From contig NC_081544.1 in assembly GCF_901000735.1 (NCBI RefSeq), forward strand, positions 32,935,235 to 32,999,234: a DNA stretch of 64,000 nucleotides, in the 5' to 3' direction. A program made the position numbers and the translations under genes. Origin of the DNA: Corylus avellana (Eukaryota > Streptophyta > Magnoliopsida > Fagales > Betulaceae). The notes under the pieces were generated by a model. It was not told where the DNA came from, searched no databases, and saw only the letters and a program-made list of their open reading frames with translations. Shown in pieces: positions 14,436 to 26,782 of the stretch; positions within the stretch are counted from its first letter, which is position 1, and the number at the start of each line of letters is the position of its first letter.

Positions 14436-17400
14436 ATGGAAGGAGTGAAACTGGATAGGTGGGGGTACGAGGTCAGGACCAATTCGGATTCTTGTATATC
14501 TGCCATCAATAAGTTCTATCACCAGGTTCTCTCTTTTGCCTCATACTCGGCTTCTTTATAAATTTTTTTGTTGGTTTATGATTCTAAGTCTAAAATTTTG
14601 AAATGGGTTAGTGTTTTTGGACACTGATGAATGGTGTTAAAGGTGCTTTGTCATGGGAGAGAGAGGTCTGTGATTCTGGAAGCGCCGGCACATGATAAGG
14701 ACTGTGTGTTGGCCAACATTTTGGCTGCTCATTTTCTCTGCTCCTCTGATCCTTCCCGCGCTCCTTCCCATCTCCAAGCCGCTAAGTCACGCCTCGTAAG
14801 TATCTGTGTTATGGTCAGAAATGTACCTTTGTCCTTTTTCTCTTTTTGGTTCTGAAAGAAATTTCGTAATTACGCACAGGAGCAAGCCACTAAGCACGAG
14901 AAAGCAGTTTTTGATGCCGTCAATTATTATATATCTGAAGACAGAGACGACGATGTCGCTCTGGAGTTACATTCTAAGGTGTGTGAGACCCTCTGTACTT
15001 GTTATTGAGACGTAACTTTCCTTGTTTAGTGCTCTATTTAACTCATCTAATGGCTTCTTAACGAATATCACTTGAAATGGACACATTTTAAATGCATTAA
15101 CAGAAATAATTGTTGGTAAACTAATTGATAGAAGCTCCAATCTCCAATGCTGATTTGATTTAGGTTCCCTCTTGTTTAATGTAATTTCTCCAACTTCTGC
15201 AGCTCTTAAAAGATTTCCCTAGAGATCTGGTATCTCTGAAGAGGGCCCAAGTGTTATGCTTTTACATGGGTCGACCTGATCTGTCCTTGGATCTTGTTCA
15301 ACAGGTGCCATTTTATTATTATTTCCTGAAATTGTTGGAAGGAGCATTTCTATTAGATCTTTTTGCACATGCATATAGTGCAAGGTCAGCAATGTATAAT
15401 GTTATAGGACTTGACATTTGATGTAATTGCAATTCATGTTACTTAAGGTTCTGAACATCAGTTATCTCACGATTTGTAAATTCAACAGGTTCTACCAAAA
15501 AATCAAGATGAGAAGTACATATATGGCCTGCTTGCTTTTCCCTTGCTGGAGCTTGACCGAATGGCAGATGCTGAAGAAGCTGCCAAAAAGGGATTTGAGA
15601 TCAACAAGCAAGACTGTTGGGCACAACATGCTGTGAGTCATCTATTTTTAGGTTGATTTAAAAGACACACTTTTACCTCCTGACTCCTGCTTATGCTTAA
15701 ACATATTTTTTGCTCAAGCTTTTTACTTCAACCTAATTGTTGGTTCTCCCATTATTCAATATATATTAATAGAACATGCAGCTTCTCGGTTTTCGTATAT
15801 AAGGATTGTGGTTCTATACTCGTACCAAAGCTCTCTAATTTTGGAAATTATGCTTTGCAATTTCTGATAATGGAAAAGTTATGATAAATTGGGAAAAGAT
15901 AGAAATTGTAGCGTGGATTTTAAGTTTTGATTATGGACCTGGCCAGAGTATAATTCAATATTGGATTCATTAAAAAAAAAATGTATAATTCAAAATTGGT
16001 AGATTGGTTGTTCGTATTACTGTCAGCTAATTGTTGCAATGAGAAGGATTTAATTAATTTCCAGCCTCTTATTGGTTTCCATTAACATCAAATTTGTTAT
16101 GCAGTTGTGCCATGTTCTACAGTATGAGTGCCACTTTAAAGAAGCAGTAGAGTTCATGGAAGGATGCTCATCTTCTTGGAGTTCTTGCTCATCGTTTATG
16201 TATGCTTATCAATTCTTCTAAATAATACTTAGCCATGAATTGTAATCTCTTTCTTGCGGTTTTTGATGTCCTAAAAATCTCAAATCTCCAGGCTGACACA
16301 TAATTGGTGGCATGTAGCTCTTTGTTACTTGGAAGGTAATTCTCCAATTCAAAGAGTCTTAGAAGTATATGACCATTGTATTTGGAAGGAGTTGGAAAAA
16401 AGTGATGCTGTGTATCCGGAGGTATATTGTTTCATGTAACTTAAACTAAACACTTTCTCCGTTTTTTTTTTTTTAACAAATGTTACGAGTCCTAAGTCCT
16501 AACTTCTTCAGCATTTAGGTGTATTTAAATGCTCTTGGTTTATTACTGCGGCTGTACGTACGGGGTGAAATTGATGCCTTTGGGGACCGTCTCAAGATCG
16601 TAGCTCGTTGCGTAACAGATCAAGTGAGCTACAATATATCACCCTTGCAATAAAAATTGTACATCTAATTATGTAATGAAGGAGCATTGGAGTTATATAA
16701 TACTAGTGGATAGGATAGGCTAGGAAATTGATTCTTAACATGTTTAACTATATATTTATACCTATTTTATATTAAGCTATCAGAAAATATTCTATGGGTT
16801 TTTTAAGGCATCACATGTTTATGGAACATAATCTTACATATTTAGATTGTAATAGGCTGGCCAATTATTGGCTTCCAAAACAGCCCCTTAATAGGAACTG
16901 AAAAATCAAGCATGCATTTGTATCATGTGTGGTAATTTTCAAAGTAGATCATAATCATATCTTGTGACTGTTGGCATTTGTAGAACAACAGTGTGTAATT
17001 GCAAGCATCAAAATGAAATGGAAGTCTCAAACAAAAAAGTTAGTGTAGAGATTAAAGTGTGGATGATTTCTCAACTTCTATGCGGCTTTTGTTGATTATA
17101 GTGCTTAATTTCTCCATTGCAAGTATAGTTGGCAAAGTGTAACAGAACAATTCTTTTCTTTATCAGACTTGGTGAGCAATAAGTCTCTTTCATGTTGTTC
17201 AAATCCCCAACCTGCATTGCAGTTCATCTTGTTATAAAATTGCCCTTGTTATATGGACCAAAGAATATGAAATCTGATGTACCATCTCTTCACATAGATA
17301 ACACACACTTTTGTGAAAGTACTAATATATCACTTGAAAGACTACCAAAACTATAATGTAGGCAAGGTTAATATGAACTTAAATTGGAACACATGTATCT

Positions 17401-18870
17401 GTTTTTAATTTCCTAGGGTGGCGTGCTTCATGTTTGCTTGATAGTTATCCTCAAAATGGCATCTGTACGTGCCATGGTAGATATCATTATTATGAACATA
17501 ATTTAATTATTATGCAATATCTGAATGTGCGCACCAAAATGTTCAGGCAAACTGGTATATAGAGTGGCACCTTGATTCCTTGATAGTATGGGTCTTGGCT
17601 AGTACTGGAGACATGTATAAAGCTGAGGAGTTACTAAAGGGATTGAAATCGAGGTTTGAAGGATCTTCTCCCCTCTCATCATCACCTTTTAAATGCAATC
17701 CAGCAATTAGTTTATTGAAATTCTGTTATCTTGTAGATTTTCTAAGATGAGCAAGAAGAAGCAACAACGGATGCAGAGAGGAATGCTGGTTTGTTCTGAT
17801 TGCTGCTTCCTTTGCCATATCAATGACTTTTATCTTAATCTATCATGTGCACTTCTCTATTGTCTCTTCATAAGCTGCCTATACTAGTGTATTGGTCACA
17901 TCATATAGCTCTACCAAACTTTATCCATGGAGAGACGGGCTTGGAGCAATTAGAACTTCCCTTATCACACACATGTAGGGAATTAACTCTCCAAAATAAT
18001 AATAATAACATTTTCTGGTAACTTCAACTTTATGGCTATCATCAAGAAGAGAACAGGAAATCGTGATTAATATATATATGTGTGTGTCGTGTGCGCACAC
18101 TTTATTTTTTATGGTGTAAAACCTTATAATATCTCTGAATTGGAACTTGTATTTAATAAAGCCCCTAAAAAATAAAAACAAATTAAAGGTGGACTTTCTT
18201 TTGAAATTTTAATCGCGTTTCTTATTTGTTTCACAGCTTGCAGAAGCCCTGTATGAGTACGGTAGTGGAAATGACAAAAAGGCATTGGAGTTGCTTGGTC
18301 CAGAGTTTGATGCCAGTAACTGCAAGGTATGATCATCTAGTACTAATCCGGGTCACTGTGTGCTCCAAAATCCCTGCTTTTTTTTCTTTTTTTTTTTCTT
18401 TTCACATATTGGATTTTTAAAAAGATATGAATTTTACCTTTACATTAGATGATCGGGGCGTCTGATGAACAACTTGATGTATTCAATGAAGTCTGGTACA
18501 GTATGTTGCTGAATACTGGACAAGCTGAGAAGGGTAAGACTTCAATTGCCTTCTAGCCATTAAACTTCACCATAGTTTTGGTTTTGTCATAACTATTTTT
18601 CTTTCCTTTTTTTTGTCGTTCTAGCAATTGACATAATCGAGAAGCGGATCAGCAAGCGGGAAGGTGTTCCTTTCTTGTGGCGCCTTCTGGTATAACTCCG
18701 CCTTTCATCAGAGCTCCTTGCTCAGTAGTTCTTTGTAAGAGATTTAGGAAGTTTTTGTATAAATTTTTCCATCTTTTCTTCAGGAGAGAGGCTATAACCT
18801 TACAGGAAGAAAAGAAGCTGCAACTGCAGGGGAGAGGGCCAGGGCTTTGGAGACTGCATATTTCAAATAG
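14436..18870 (+). CDS. TTC38: Tetratricopeptide repeat protein 38 (TTC38) homologue
   Basis: Fourteen exons join in frame to 467 residues: 14436-14525, 14643-14795, 14880-14978, 15203-15304, 15489-15632, 16105-16199, 16292-16421, 16519-16623, 17547-17653, 17737-17788, 18237-18326, 18449-18533, 18625-18689, 18784-18870. The start reads MEGVKLDRWGYEVRT and the end ERARALETAYFK. Conserved blocks include KAVFDAVNYYISEDRDDD, RAQVLCFYMGRPDLSLDLVQ, ADAEEAAKKGFEINKQDCW, THNWWHVALCYLEGNSP, ANWYIEWHLDSLIVW and EVWYSMLLNTGQ. The length equals that of plant and animal TTC38. It is an all-helical TPR solenoid, probably cytosolic, with no established biochemical role. Introns are AT-rich and free of large elements except a 0.9-kb one at 16624-17546. 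Confidence 0.92.
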
Positions 18871-19759
18871 CTGGTATGGTCACAAGTCACAACCAGATGA
18901 GACATTTTCTCATCTTACAACAGATTTGAGTGGTTGATCTCACAAATATCCTGCGATGCCTTGCAAGCCATATCAGTGGTGCTCATTGTGTTACTTGTAT
19001 GTAAATATGGCAAATAGAAATGCACTAATATCTCGATTGTACACTTGCTTCATGCTTTATGTGACCCGAATAATTACATATTGTAAGCACTCTAAAACTT
19101 GTTTCATTTTCCTTCACCCCTTATTTTAGCTGCTGGTGTACATGGAAGGGAAAAATGAGAGGAAAGTGGAAAAAGGAAAGGAAAGTCAAGTGATATCCCC
19201 ATATTCATCTTCTTTTCTATCTTCTTTTGACTATTCAAATTGGTTGGAGGGATTTTGTGCTTAAATCTTGATCAGATAGTGTATAATCAAATAATGTTAG
19301 TTGGGAGATGAACGGGCGTAGAAGGTTTATCAAAAAGTTCGCTAATGTTTAATATAACATATTAAAAGAGACATCCTTAAGTCAAAAAGCTTATGTACAT
19401 AAATTCAAACCCAATAATAGCATGTTAATGCTAAGAACAAATGTAACTATCACCGACACACGTTGTTGCACATGTGCACTGAACCATAGGTTTAAAGTCA
19501 AGAAAGTAGTTCTGATGAGTAGCTACTTGGAAGCTCGATCGATGGTTTTCTTTCTTCATGACTCAATTGAAAATTAGGAAGCTATGGAGTGGAGATAAGC
19601 CGACACATCTATTCTATTCACATTCTTCTTTTTTTTTCTTTCTTTTTTCTTTTTTCAAAAAAAACCTTCCCTCTGAAAAGAGTAATCCAACGCAGTCAAA
19701 CCCACACATGTGCAACTGACCCCCACGGCCCTACTATCACATCACGATCAAATCTAAAA
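18871..19759. other. Convergent spacer between TTC38-like and receptor kinase genes
   Basis: Contains the 3' UTRs of both genes. AT-rich, with a T-rich tract near 19630. No gene or element was recognised. Confidence 0.4.
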
Positions 19760-21703
19760 TCAAGCCTTTGCCACGTCATCCCCGGCATTCGAGTTCGAGG
19801 CTCGGATGACCCCACGTGTACGGCTCCGAATCACCTTGAGATCCTCGACCACCTCCTTGGCATCGGGGCGGTCGTCCTTGTCAGCCGCCACGCACCGAAA
19901 AGCCAGCTCCGCCACCGCGTGAACGCCGTCCATGGCCTCGGCATCGAGCGCAAGAACCGGGTCGAGCACCTGGTGGAGCAAGCCCGTGTGGATCTTGGAC
20001 ACCACCAGATCAGCCAGGGCCATCTCTCTCTTGTCTCGGCTCTGATCCACTGCCTTCGACCCAGTTATGAGCTCCAACAACACCACACCCAAGCTGTACA
20101 CGTCGCTCTTCTCCGTCAACCGGAACGACCGGTGATAGTCCGGGTCCAAGTAACCGGGTGTGCCCTGAGGCCCGGTCCAGACACACCCAGATGAAGAAGA
20201 GTTAGACGACGACGTGTCGGAGAAAACGAGCAGCCTGGACAACCCAAAGTCCCCGACTTTGATTCTCATATCTCTTTCCACGAAAATATTTGACGAAGTG
20301 ATGTCTCTGTGAACTATCGGCGGGACAACTGAGAAGTGCAAGTACTCCATAGCCATGGCGGTTTGAAGAGCTATGTCGAGTCTCACATGCCAAGTCAAAG
20401 TCCCTTTCCGGTGCAAGCTCTTTGGGCCGTGAAGGTGGTCTGCAAGTGTACCATTAGGGACGTAGTCGTAAACCAGAAGAAGCCCTCTCGGATCGCTGCA
20501 ATAGCCGTGGAGCTTCACGAGATTTGGGTGATCAATGGAGGACAGGATCAAGATTTCGTTGCAAAATGACTTGGTGGAGAAGGCTCGTCCGGCGGCTGCG
20601 TGGCGGTGGTGCTTGTGGAGGTACTTGATGGCGACGATTCGCCCGTCGTAGAGCTGACCGAGGTACACTGACCCGAACCCACCATCGCCAATTTTGCGCT
20701 TCGGGTCAAATCGGTTTGTGGACGACTCGAGCTCTTCGTAGGTGAAGACAGGCGGGAGGAGACTAGCTGAGCGGTGGCGGTGGAGGAAAAGAGTGTTTGG
20801 GTCTTCCTCTATAGCCGATGGTTTCAACCGCCTAGACCGGAGAATCACTGCAGCAACCAGGAGAAAACATGTCAACGCGAATATTAAGCACAAAATACCA
20901 AGTCGTTTTGGGCTGCCTTGATGAAGCCATGGAGGGAAGTAGCGGCTCTGGGAGTGACGAAAGCATATGAATTGCTTTTCTGGGTCGGAGGAATTGAAGC
21001 CACAGACTCCATTCTTGGCCTCGCAAGCTTTGCAGCTCGAAAAGTAAGTGTCTTGAGCTTCGTCCCACTCAACTTCAAAACCGAATCTGATCAGAAAGTT
21101 GTCGAGGAAACCCAAAACGTCGGGTTGGCAGCCCTGCTCTGGGATGGGATGCTGTGTGGAAGGGGAACCACAGCCATGGAGCAGCTGAACTGGGTTCTTG
21201 ATGAGCTTGCATTCCCAAGGGCAATGACTGCAGTTTGGGAGAGTAGGCGGGGAACAGGGTCGAAGAAGGGAGAGGCGAGAACAAGAAGCGTCGGAGACTC
21301 GGAACGCCGAGCCTGAGAGATTGATAGATCGACTAGGAATGGAGGCGAAGTGAGGCGACGAACAGTTGCCAGTTGTTGCGGTTGCGGTTGCGGTAAACGG
21401 ATGCGGGGAGAGGGTGAGAGTGGAGGAGTTGGGGTCGAAGTTAACGAGAGAGAAAGAGAGGTCGTTGATGGAGATGATGGAGTGCGGAGTAGAGCATTTG
21501 ACTTGAAAGGAAGGGTGGCCACAGCCGGGTGAGGATGAGAAGGGGAAGGAAGGGGAGGATGTGAATGGTGGGCATGGAGATCTGATGGTCTCTGGCTGTG
21601 AAGAGCATCTTTGAGCTGCTTCTGCTGCTGAAGTTGCAAACAGCGGGTACAGTACTATCAGAAAGAAGAAGGCGAGTGTGGCGGAATGTGGTGGCGGAGG
21701 CAT
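19760..21703 (-). CDS. LRK10L/WAK-like receptor-like protein kinase
   Basis: An intronless 647-residue reading frame. Residues 1-29 form a signal peptide. Residues 33-75 resemble the GUB_WAK cell-wall-binding domain (CSSQPETIRSPCPPF). Residues 150-250 hold a Cys-rich WAK_assoc-like region (CKACEAKNGVCGF). A membrane helix spans about 268-288 (LCLIFALTCFLLVAAVIL). The kinase domain has the glycine loop GDGGFGSVYLG, Lys in IVAIKYL (360), HRD (465-467), DFG (485-487), GTPGYLDPDY and SDVYSLGVVLLELITG. It should be an active plasma-membrane Ser/Thr kinase sensing wall or apoplastic signals. The usual Lys after HRDx is Thr (HRDITSSN), as also seen in some active receptor kinases. A CACGTG at 21903-21908 lies in the upstream region. 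Confidence 0.9.
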   Translation of the reverse strand: MPPPPHSATLAFFFLIVLYPLFATSAAEAAQRCSSQPETIRSPCPPFTSSPSFPFSSSPGCGHPSFQVKCSTPHSIISINDLSFSLVNFDPNSSTLTLSPHPFTATATATTGNCSSPHFASIPSRSINLSGSAFRVSDASCSRLSLLRPCSPPTLPNCSHCPWECKLIKNPVQLLHGCGSPSTQHPIPEQGCQPDVLGFLDNFLIRFGFEVEWDEAQDTYFSSCKACEAKNGVCGFNSSDPEKQFICFRHSQSRYFPPWLHQGSPKRLGILCLIFALTCFLLVAAVILRSRRLKPSAIEEDPNTLFLHRHRSASLLPPVFTYEELESSTNRFDPKRKIGDGGFGSVYLGQLYDGRIVAIKYLHKHHRHAAAGRAFSTKSFCNEILILSSIDHPNLVKLHGYCSDPRGLLLVYDYVPNGTLADHLHGPKSLHRKGTLTWHVRLDIALQTAMAMEYLHFSVVPPIVHRDITSSNIFVERDMRIKVGDFGLSRLLVFSDTSSSNSSSSGCVWTGPQGTPGYLDPDYHRSFRLTEKSDVYSLGVVLLELITGSKAVDQSRDKREMALADLVVSKIHTGLLHQVLDPVLALDAEAMDGVHAVAELAFRCVAADKDDRPDAKEVVEDLKVIRSRTRGVIRASNSNAGDDVAKA

Positions 21704-24700
21704 GGAGGAGGATGAGTATTATGAGGGAGTGTGGTTGTAGAAGTCATCAATCGGGTGGGGAGGGATCTGAATCTGAGCCACCTGAATTTGCGAACACTAG
21801 TTCCTGGAGTGGCAGGGTGAGAGTGAGTGAGTGTGAGTGAGTGGGACACCCAAGGAGAAGAGAGAGAGAGAATGGTCTCGTGGAGAGTGAAGGGGCGGAG
21901 TGTCACGTGAAGTGAGGTGGAGTGAAGACAAAAACACCTAAGAAAAGAGTTGGCCGCCTGCCAAGCTTGGAGACCCGGCCCTTCATTAATGCCTTTTTCC
22001 CTCTAAGCATTTTTATAATGCATTTTAACTTTTGGAATTCAACTCACTTTCATTCTTTTGCAAGGGGGGGTACGTGACTGAATGCTCACCTTTGGGGTCC
22101 TCCTTTCAGTGATTTGTCAATTTTTATTTCTATGGAAGTCTTTTTTTCAAAAAAAATATCTAAAGGTGTTGAGAGAGTATACTTCAACACCAATGTTGTG
22201 GTTCCCATAATATTGGGTGGATACACCACCCTCAAATTGGCCTTATAGTGGTCGAATCATCCCTTGTCGAATTTGGGGTAGTTCGGCTACCCCATATTTT
22301 TTTTGTTAAAAAAAATAATAAGAGTCAATAAATTTTTTATATTTGACTCATATTTCTTTACAATCAATCATTAGATTTGTAGGCTTATGTAGATTTTATA
22401 TAAGTTAATAGTGTACCCCACAAATTCAATAAATAAGATGGCACATCAATAAAAAATAAAAATAACAAAAATAAAATAAAAAAAGAAAGTGGATGGAATT
22501 ATCTATTTGATAAGATTTATAGACTTAGGGAGTTAAATTGATAAAATTTGAAGGAGTAATTTGGTAAAAAGTCATACATTAGGGACATCTAGAGCTTTTT
22601 ATTTTTTTATTTTTTTCTTATGGGGATTGGGATCCTCCAATTAGTGAGATCATAGGTTTAGAATGCCTGATCATTCCAAAACCCGTAATGGACAGGTGCT
22701 TGCTTTGATCTCGACTAAAGCCTACAGCAAGGACTCCTGATTGGCCCAGATTGATTGTGAAGGCCCACTATTAATTGAAAATTCTTGCAATTACCTACCT
22801 AAATTTTATATATATATATACACACACATGTAATTGCAAGAATTATATAATTTAAATTTTTCTACTTAAATTGTTAATAATTTAGATAATAAATACAATA
22901 TAATTAATATGAGGCTCACTCTCTAAACAAAATTCTCACCTACTTGATCATGTATGTGGATTCATAGAAATTTTCTCAAAGAATGTGAATCCTGTGTATG
23001 GACGCATGACCAAGAAGAAAAGGAAAATAATTAGGGTCGTCGATTGCATCTTTTCAAATGGTGAAGACCAAGTTAATACGGTACCCCGTGGGGCATGCTA
23101 TATTTGTCACCATTAATTACATTCAGAATGCAGACGGTCCACGACAAGTCTTCTTTTATTGTTCCTTGCCAGAATGGTCACTATCTCTTTCTCTGTCTTT
23201 TTGCTCGACCAATGTGAAATAAACAAAAATAATAGAAAATATATGTTGTGATTAATAATTTGATAGGTACAAGATGAGGCCTATTTATTATAAATGTGAA
23301 TAGCGTCAAAACTAAAATTTTAGGTTTTTGGGACAAAACTAAAAATAAATAAAAGTAGAGAGGTAAAAAGCTAATTTAAAAATAATTTTTATATATTTTT
23401 TTTATTTATTTTTATGGGACCAATTAGAACTTGGAGAAGCTACTGCCCCAAGCTCCATTGTAGTTCCCCCTGCATGCAATCATTCAAGTTAGGTAAGTGA
23501 GGAAATCCCTGGTTTTGTGTAGACTATTTATAATTTTGTAAAATAATGAAAAAAGCTTTATTCAATTAAAGATGCTAACCTATTATTATATTTTTTATTT
23601 GCTTTTAACACTGTTGTGACGTTGGATTAAAATATATATATATTTTTTTTTTCCCGAAAATTTTATAGATCTCATGTGCCGACACGTGGAACGCACGAGC
23701 CTCCGCATCTCCACCACCTTCGCTTATGGTGTTGCTGATTTTTTTGACTTGATTTTCTTATGCTTTTTATCATGTATTTCTTTTATGTTCGATTGTTGTG
23801 TCATTGCTTTCTATATTATCTGAACCGGTTAGATTTCAAAATATGTGTTACGTGAATATGTAATGAGGATAGAATTTAGGTTATGATGGAACTTATACTT
23901 TTTAGATTTTGAAGAAACCTAAAATTCATTTTCAAACTCAAGATTTGAGATTAATTCTCATTTAATTTTTATTAAAATATTATCCTTTAAATAGGAACAT
24001 TACGTTAACTTAGACTTGGAGTAGAACTCCTACACTTACTTGAAGATAAACTCTACAAAGATAACTAATGCAATATTAACTCTAAAATAAATAACTAGAT
24101 AATTGAAATACAAATAGACGCATGTTTACCTATAATCTAAAAGTACTGATAACAAAACTAATCTTAAATGAAATCTAGTTCTTATTAAATACAAGTCTAC
24201 TAATCTTAAATGAAATCTAATTCATATTAAGTATAAGTCTACTCTAATATAATGTCTACTTTATCACTAAGTTACTTCCGTAACAATCTGTGTATGTGTA
24301 GGAAATCTTTTTTCCACCTTTCTGGTCTCCTTCAAATTTATTGAGGTGCTAGTGATATGTTTAGATTAAGTTTTTTAAAATAACCTGAACTGGTTAGGCT
24401 TTAAATTCTGTGTCTATGAAGGAATCCATTTTTTCTTTGTTCCTTTTCTACTTAATCTTTACGGTTTCTTTGGAAACTAATATAGATTTAAGTTTATAAA
24501 GGTTTTCTTACTCCATATGGTTCTATTTATCATAGTGTGCCGCAATCTTCATCAGCTGCAGTCGCAAGAGACTTTCACCTTTTTTTAGTTTTCCTCCCGT
24601 TCACTAAGGTACTAGTTCTCTGTTTAAATTGAATTTTTCAATTAAGCTTGTATCCATTTAATGTTTTTAGACCTCGTTTTATTTTATTTTGAATAAATGA

Positions 24701-25398
24701 ATGAATGTTCTTAAAAAAAAAAGAATAATAATAAAGTCATAAAGGGGTCCACTTTTGAGTTTTGACAATATGCACTTCTTGAGGTCAAAAGAAAATTCCA
24801 CGTTCTTTTTTTTTTGGTGGGGGGAGGGGGGATGAAGATAGAAGTAACTTCGCAGAAATGGATCACTTTAATTAGGGAATGAAAAAGGAAATTTCGTAAA
24901 AATCAAAATAAAAACGAGTTGGCCATAATTTGAACCGTTCAACGCTGCCACGTACGACTGCTTGGCCGCCCCCCACGGTCCGATCACTGTGCCACGAAGT
25001 ACCCAACATATCCCCCACTCCCCAGCTTCTAGATTTTAAAGACGAAACCTCCGTACACCCAACAAATTAAATTGGCCCATGGTCTTCCACGCGTACCACA
25101 ATTCTCTGTTCCTATTTTCTTTGTGTTATGCCGTATAAAATTGGGCAGCCTAGAAGTTTCCTGGTCAGCGTCCCAAGTCCTCTACGGAGATTTCTTAATC
25201 TTGTTTGCTAAGAAACAAATTGAGAAGAATACTTTACTGAAAATCCCAATACCAACAAGCAAGCCCATACACAATAAACCTTTACCTTAATTATAAGGGT
25301 AAATATTAAATCCAATTATTAGAGTTTAACCCCTTTCTCATATATATATATATACACCCAGCAAAGAGTAGGCTAAGTACTGGTTTTTGAGCTTGGAA
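21704..25398. other. Long AT-rich spacer, no gene seen
   Basis: The first 250 bases are the 5' region of the receptor kinase. From 22000 to about 24900 only AT-rich sequence with short A and T runs was seen; 22170-22310 has a GC-richer scrap without recognised ends. About 24950-25398 is the probable promoter of the first DUF569 exon, with a TATATATATATATA tract at 25340-25353 about 45 bases before its ATG. No protein-like reading survives anywhere here. Confidence 0.4.
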
Positions 25399-26004
25399 AT
25401 GGAGGTTTTCCAGAAAACCAAGGCCGTGAAACTCCGAAGCCACCTGGAGAAGTACCTAGTTGCCGACGACGACAGAAAGAAGGTCCGCCAGAGCCGCAAC
25501 GGCTCGTCGCGCAGGGCTATATGGTTCGTTGAGTTGGTCGAAAGGAAAAGCCACGTTATACGCTTGAGAAGCTGCCATGGCACGTACCTGACCGCCACGG
25601 ACGAGTCGTTTCTTCTGGGCATGACCGGGAACAAGGTGCTCCAGACCGAGCCGGAAACGGTCTACGACTTGAAGTACGAGTGGGAGCCGATAGTTGATGG
25701 GTTCCAGCTGAAGCTGAAGACCTGGTGCAGTAAGTATCTCCGCGCCAACGGAGGGACGCCGCCGTGGAGGAACTCCGTCACGCAAGACGACCCCCACGTC
25801 ACGTCGACGCAGAATTGGATTCTGTGGGATGTGGAGGCTGTGGATGTCTCCGAGACCGGTTCAGTTAAGGATTTCTTGTCGTCTGTTTCAAGTTTGTCTT
25901 CTTTGTCCGACGAGGCCTTCGATTCGGAGCCGGCGTCGCCCATGTCGGTTATATCGACGAAGTCACCCAGATTGTCTTTGAAGCAGGTAAAACATGTTTA
26001 TTAA
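25399..26004 (+). CDS. DUF569 (fascin-like fold) protein, first exon or truncated copy
   Basis: Opens MEVFQKTKAVKLRSHLEKYL and continues with the family blocks RQSRNGSSRRAIWFVEL, VIRLRSCHGTYLTATDE, FLLGMTGNKVLQTEPE, RANGGTPPWRNSVT and TQNWILWDVEAV. This is one DUF569 domain, predicted as a beta-trefoil related to actin-crosslinking fascin. A Ser-rich tail ends LSLKQ at 25986, directly followed by a good donor (CAG|GTAAAA). Reading through adds only VKHVY and a stop at 26004, giving 201 residues. The sister gene at 29085 has two further exons after the same junction, and no such exons were found before it. So this is either a short one-exon protein, a truncated duplicate, or an alternative first exon of the sister gene. 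Confidence 0.75.
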   Translation: MEVFQKTKAVKLRSHLEKYLVADDDRKKVRQSRNGSSRRAIWFVELVERKSHVIRLRSCHGTYLTATDESFLLGMTGNKVLQTEPETVYDLKYEWEPIVDGFQLKLKTWCSKYLRANGGTPPWRNSVTQDDPHVTSTQNWILWDVEAVDVSETGSVKDFLSSVSSLSSLSDEAFDSEPASPMSVISTKSPRLSLKQVKHVY

Positions 26005-26361
26005 TCTCGGTTAATTAGTTGTTTGAGTTTCATTTATTTTTAAACATCCATGAGTAAAATATAGTTAGTCCCTTAAATATTTTCTTAAAATATTATATAT
26101 ATATACTCTAGTATTTATTTATTTATTAAAATAGAGCCTAGAGAAATCATTCTTGGTGCATGGCGATGGTTGGAATCCAAAAATTAGTTTACAATTCAGA
26201 ATATATGTTCGTGCTAGCTAGTGCTACGACCATAAATAATACTACCATCAAATGCTACCAAAATTTGTTAATAAAAATGATATATTCCATACAATTAAGT
26301 ACGTGGCACTTAGTCACGGATCAAATTGTTAAATTATCTTTCTCGTGTAACATTCCTTTAA

Positions 26362-26782
26362 GAGAAAAATACACTTTATTTTTTAAACTATTCACTTATT
26401 TGCATTTTTAATATCAATGTTTAAAAAATGACATTTTATCCTAAACTTCTAAATTATTGCAATTCGATCATTTTGATTTTTTATTTTTTTTTCAAAATGC
26501 CCCATCCCAAGTTCAAAAAAAAAAATTAAAAAATTAAAGGGTGATCGGTCTAGGGTGGTCGAAGCCACCCTATGCCCAACCGGGGTGGCCGGCCACCCTT
26601 TAATTTTTATTTACTTTTATTTTTTAACTTGGGATGAAAGCATTTTGAGAAGAAAAAAAAATAAAAATTAGAATGGTCGAATTATAATAATTTGAAAGTT
26701 TTGAGTGTAAAGGGTCACTTTAATATTTTACTTAAAAATATAAATGGATGAATAGTTTAGAGAGTAAAATGTCTTATTCTTT
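26362..26782. mobile_element. Foldback MITE with GC-rich loop
   Basis: Arms of about 140 bases pair imperfectly: left TTTTTTAAACTATTCACTTATTTGC and CAAAATGCCCCATCCCAAGTT, right AACTTGGGATGAAAGCATTTTG and GAATAGTTTAGAGAG. The loop carries GGGTGGTCGAAGCCACCC and GGGGTGGCCGGCCACCC, a palindromic GC-rich core. No coding content was seen. It lies between the two DUF569 exons. Confidence 0.65.

Noticed and set aside
19589..20194. 201-residue + strand open frame
   Set aside because: Antisense shadow of the receptor kinase C-terminus, caused by its GC-rich codons.
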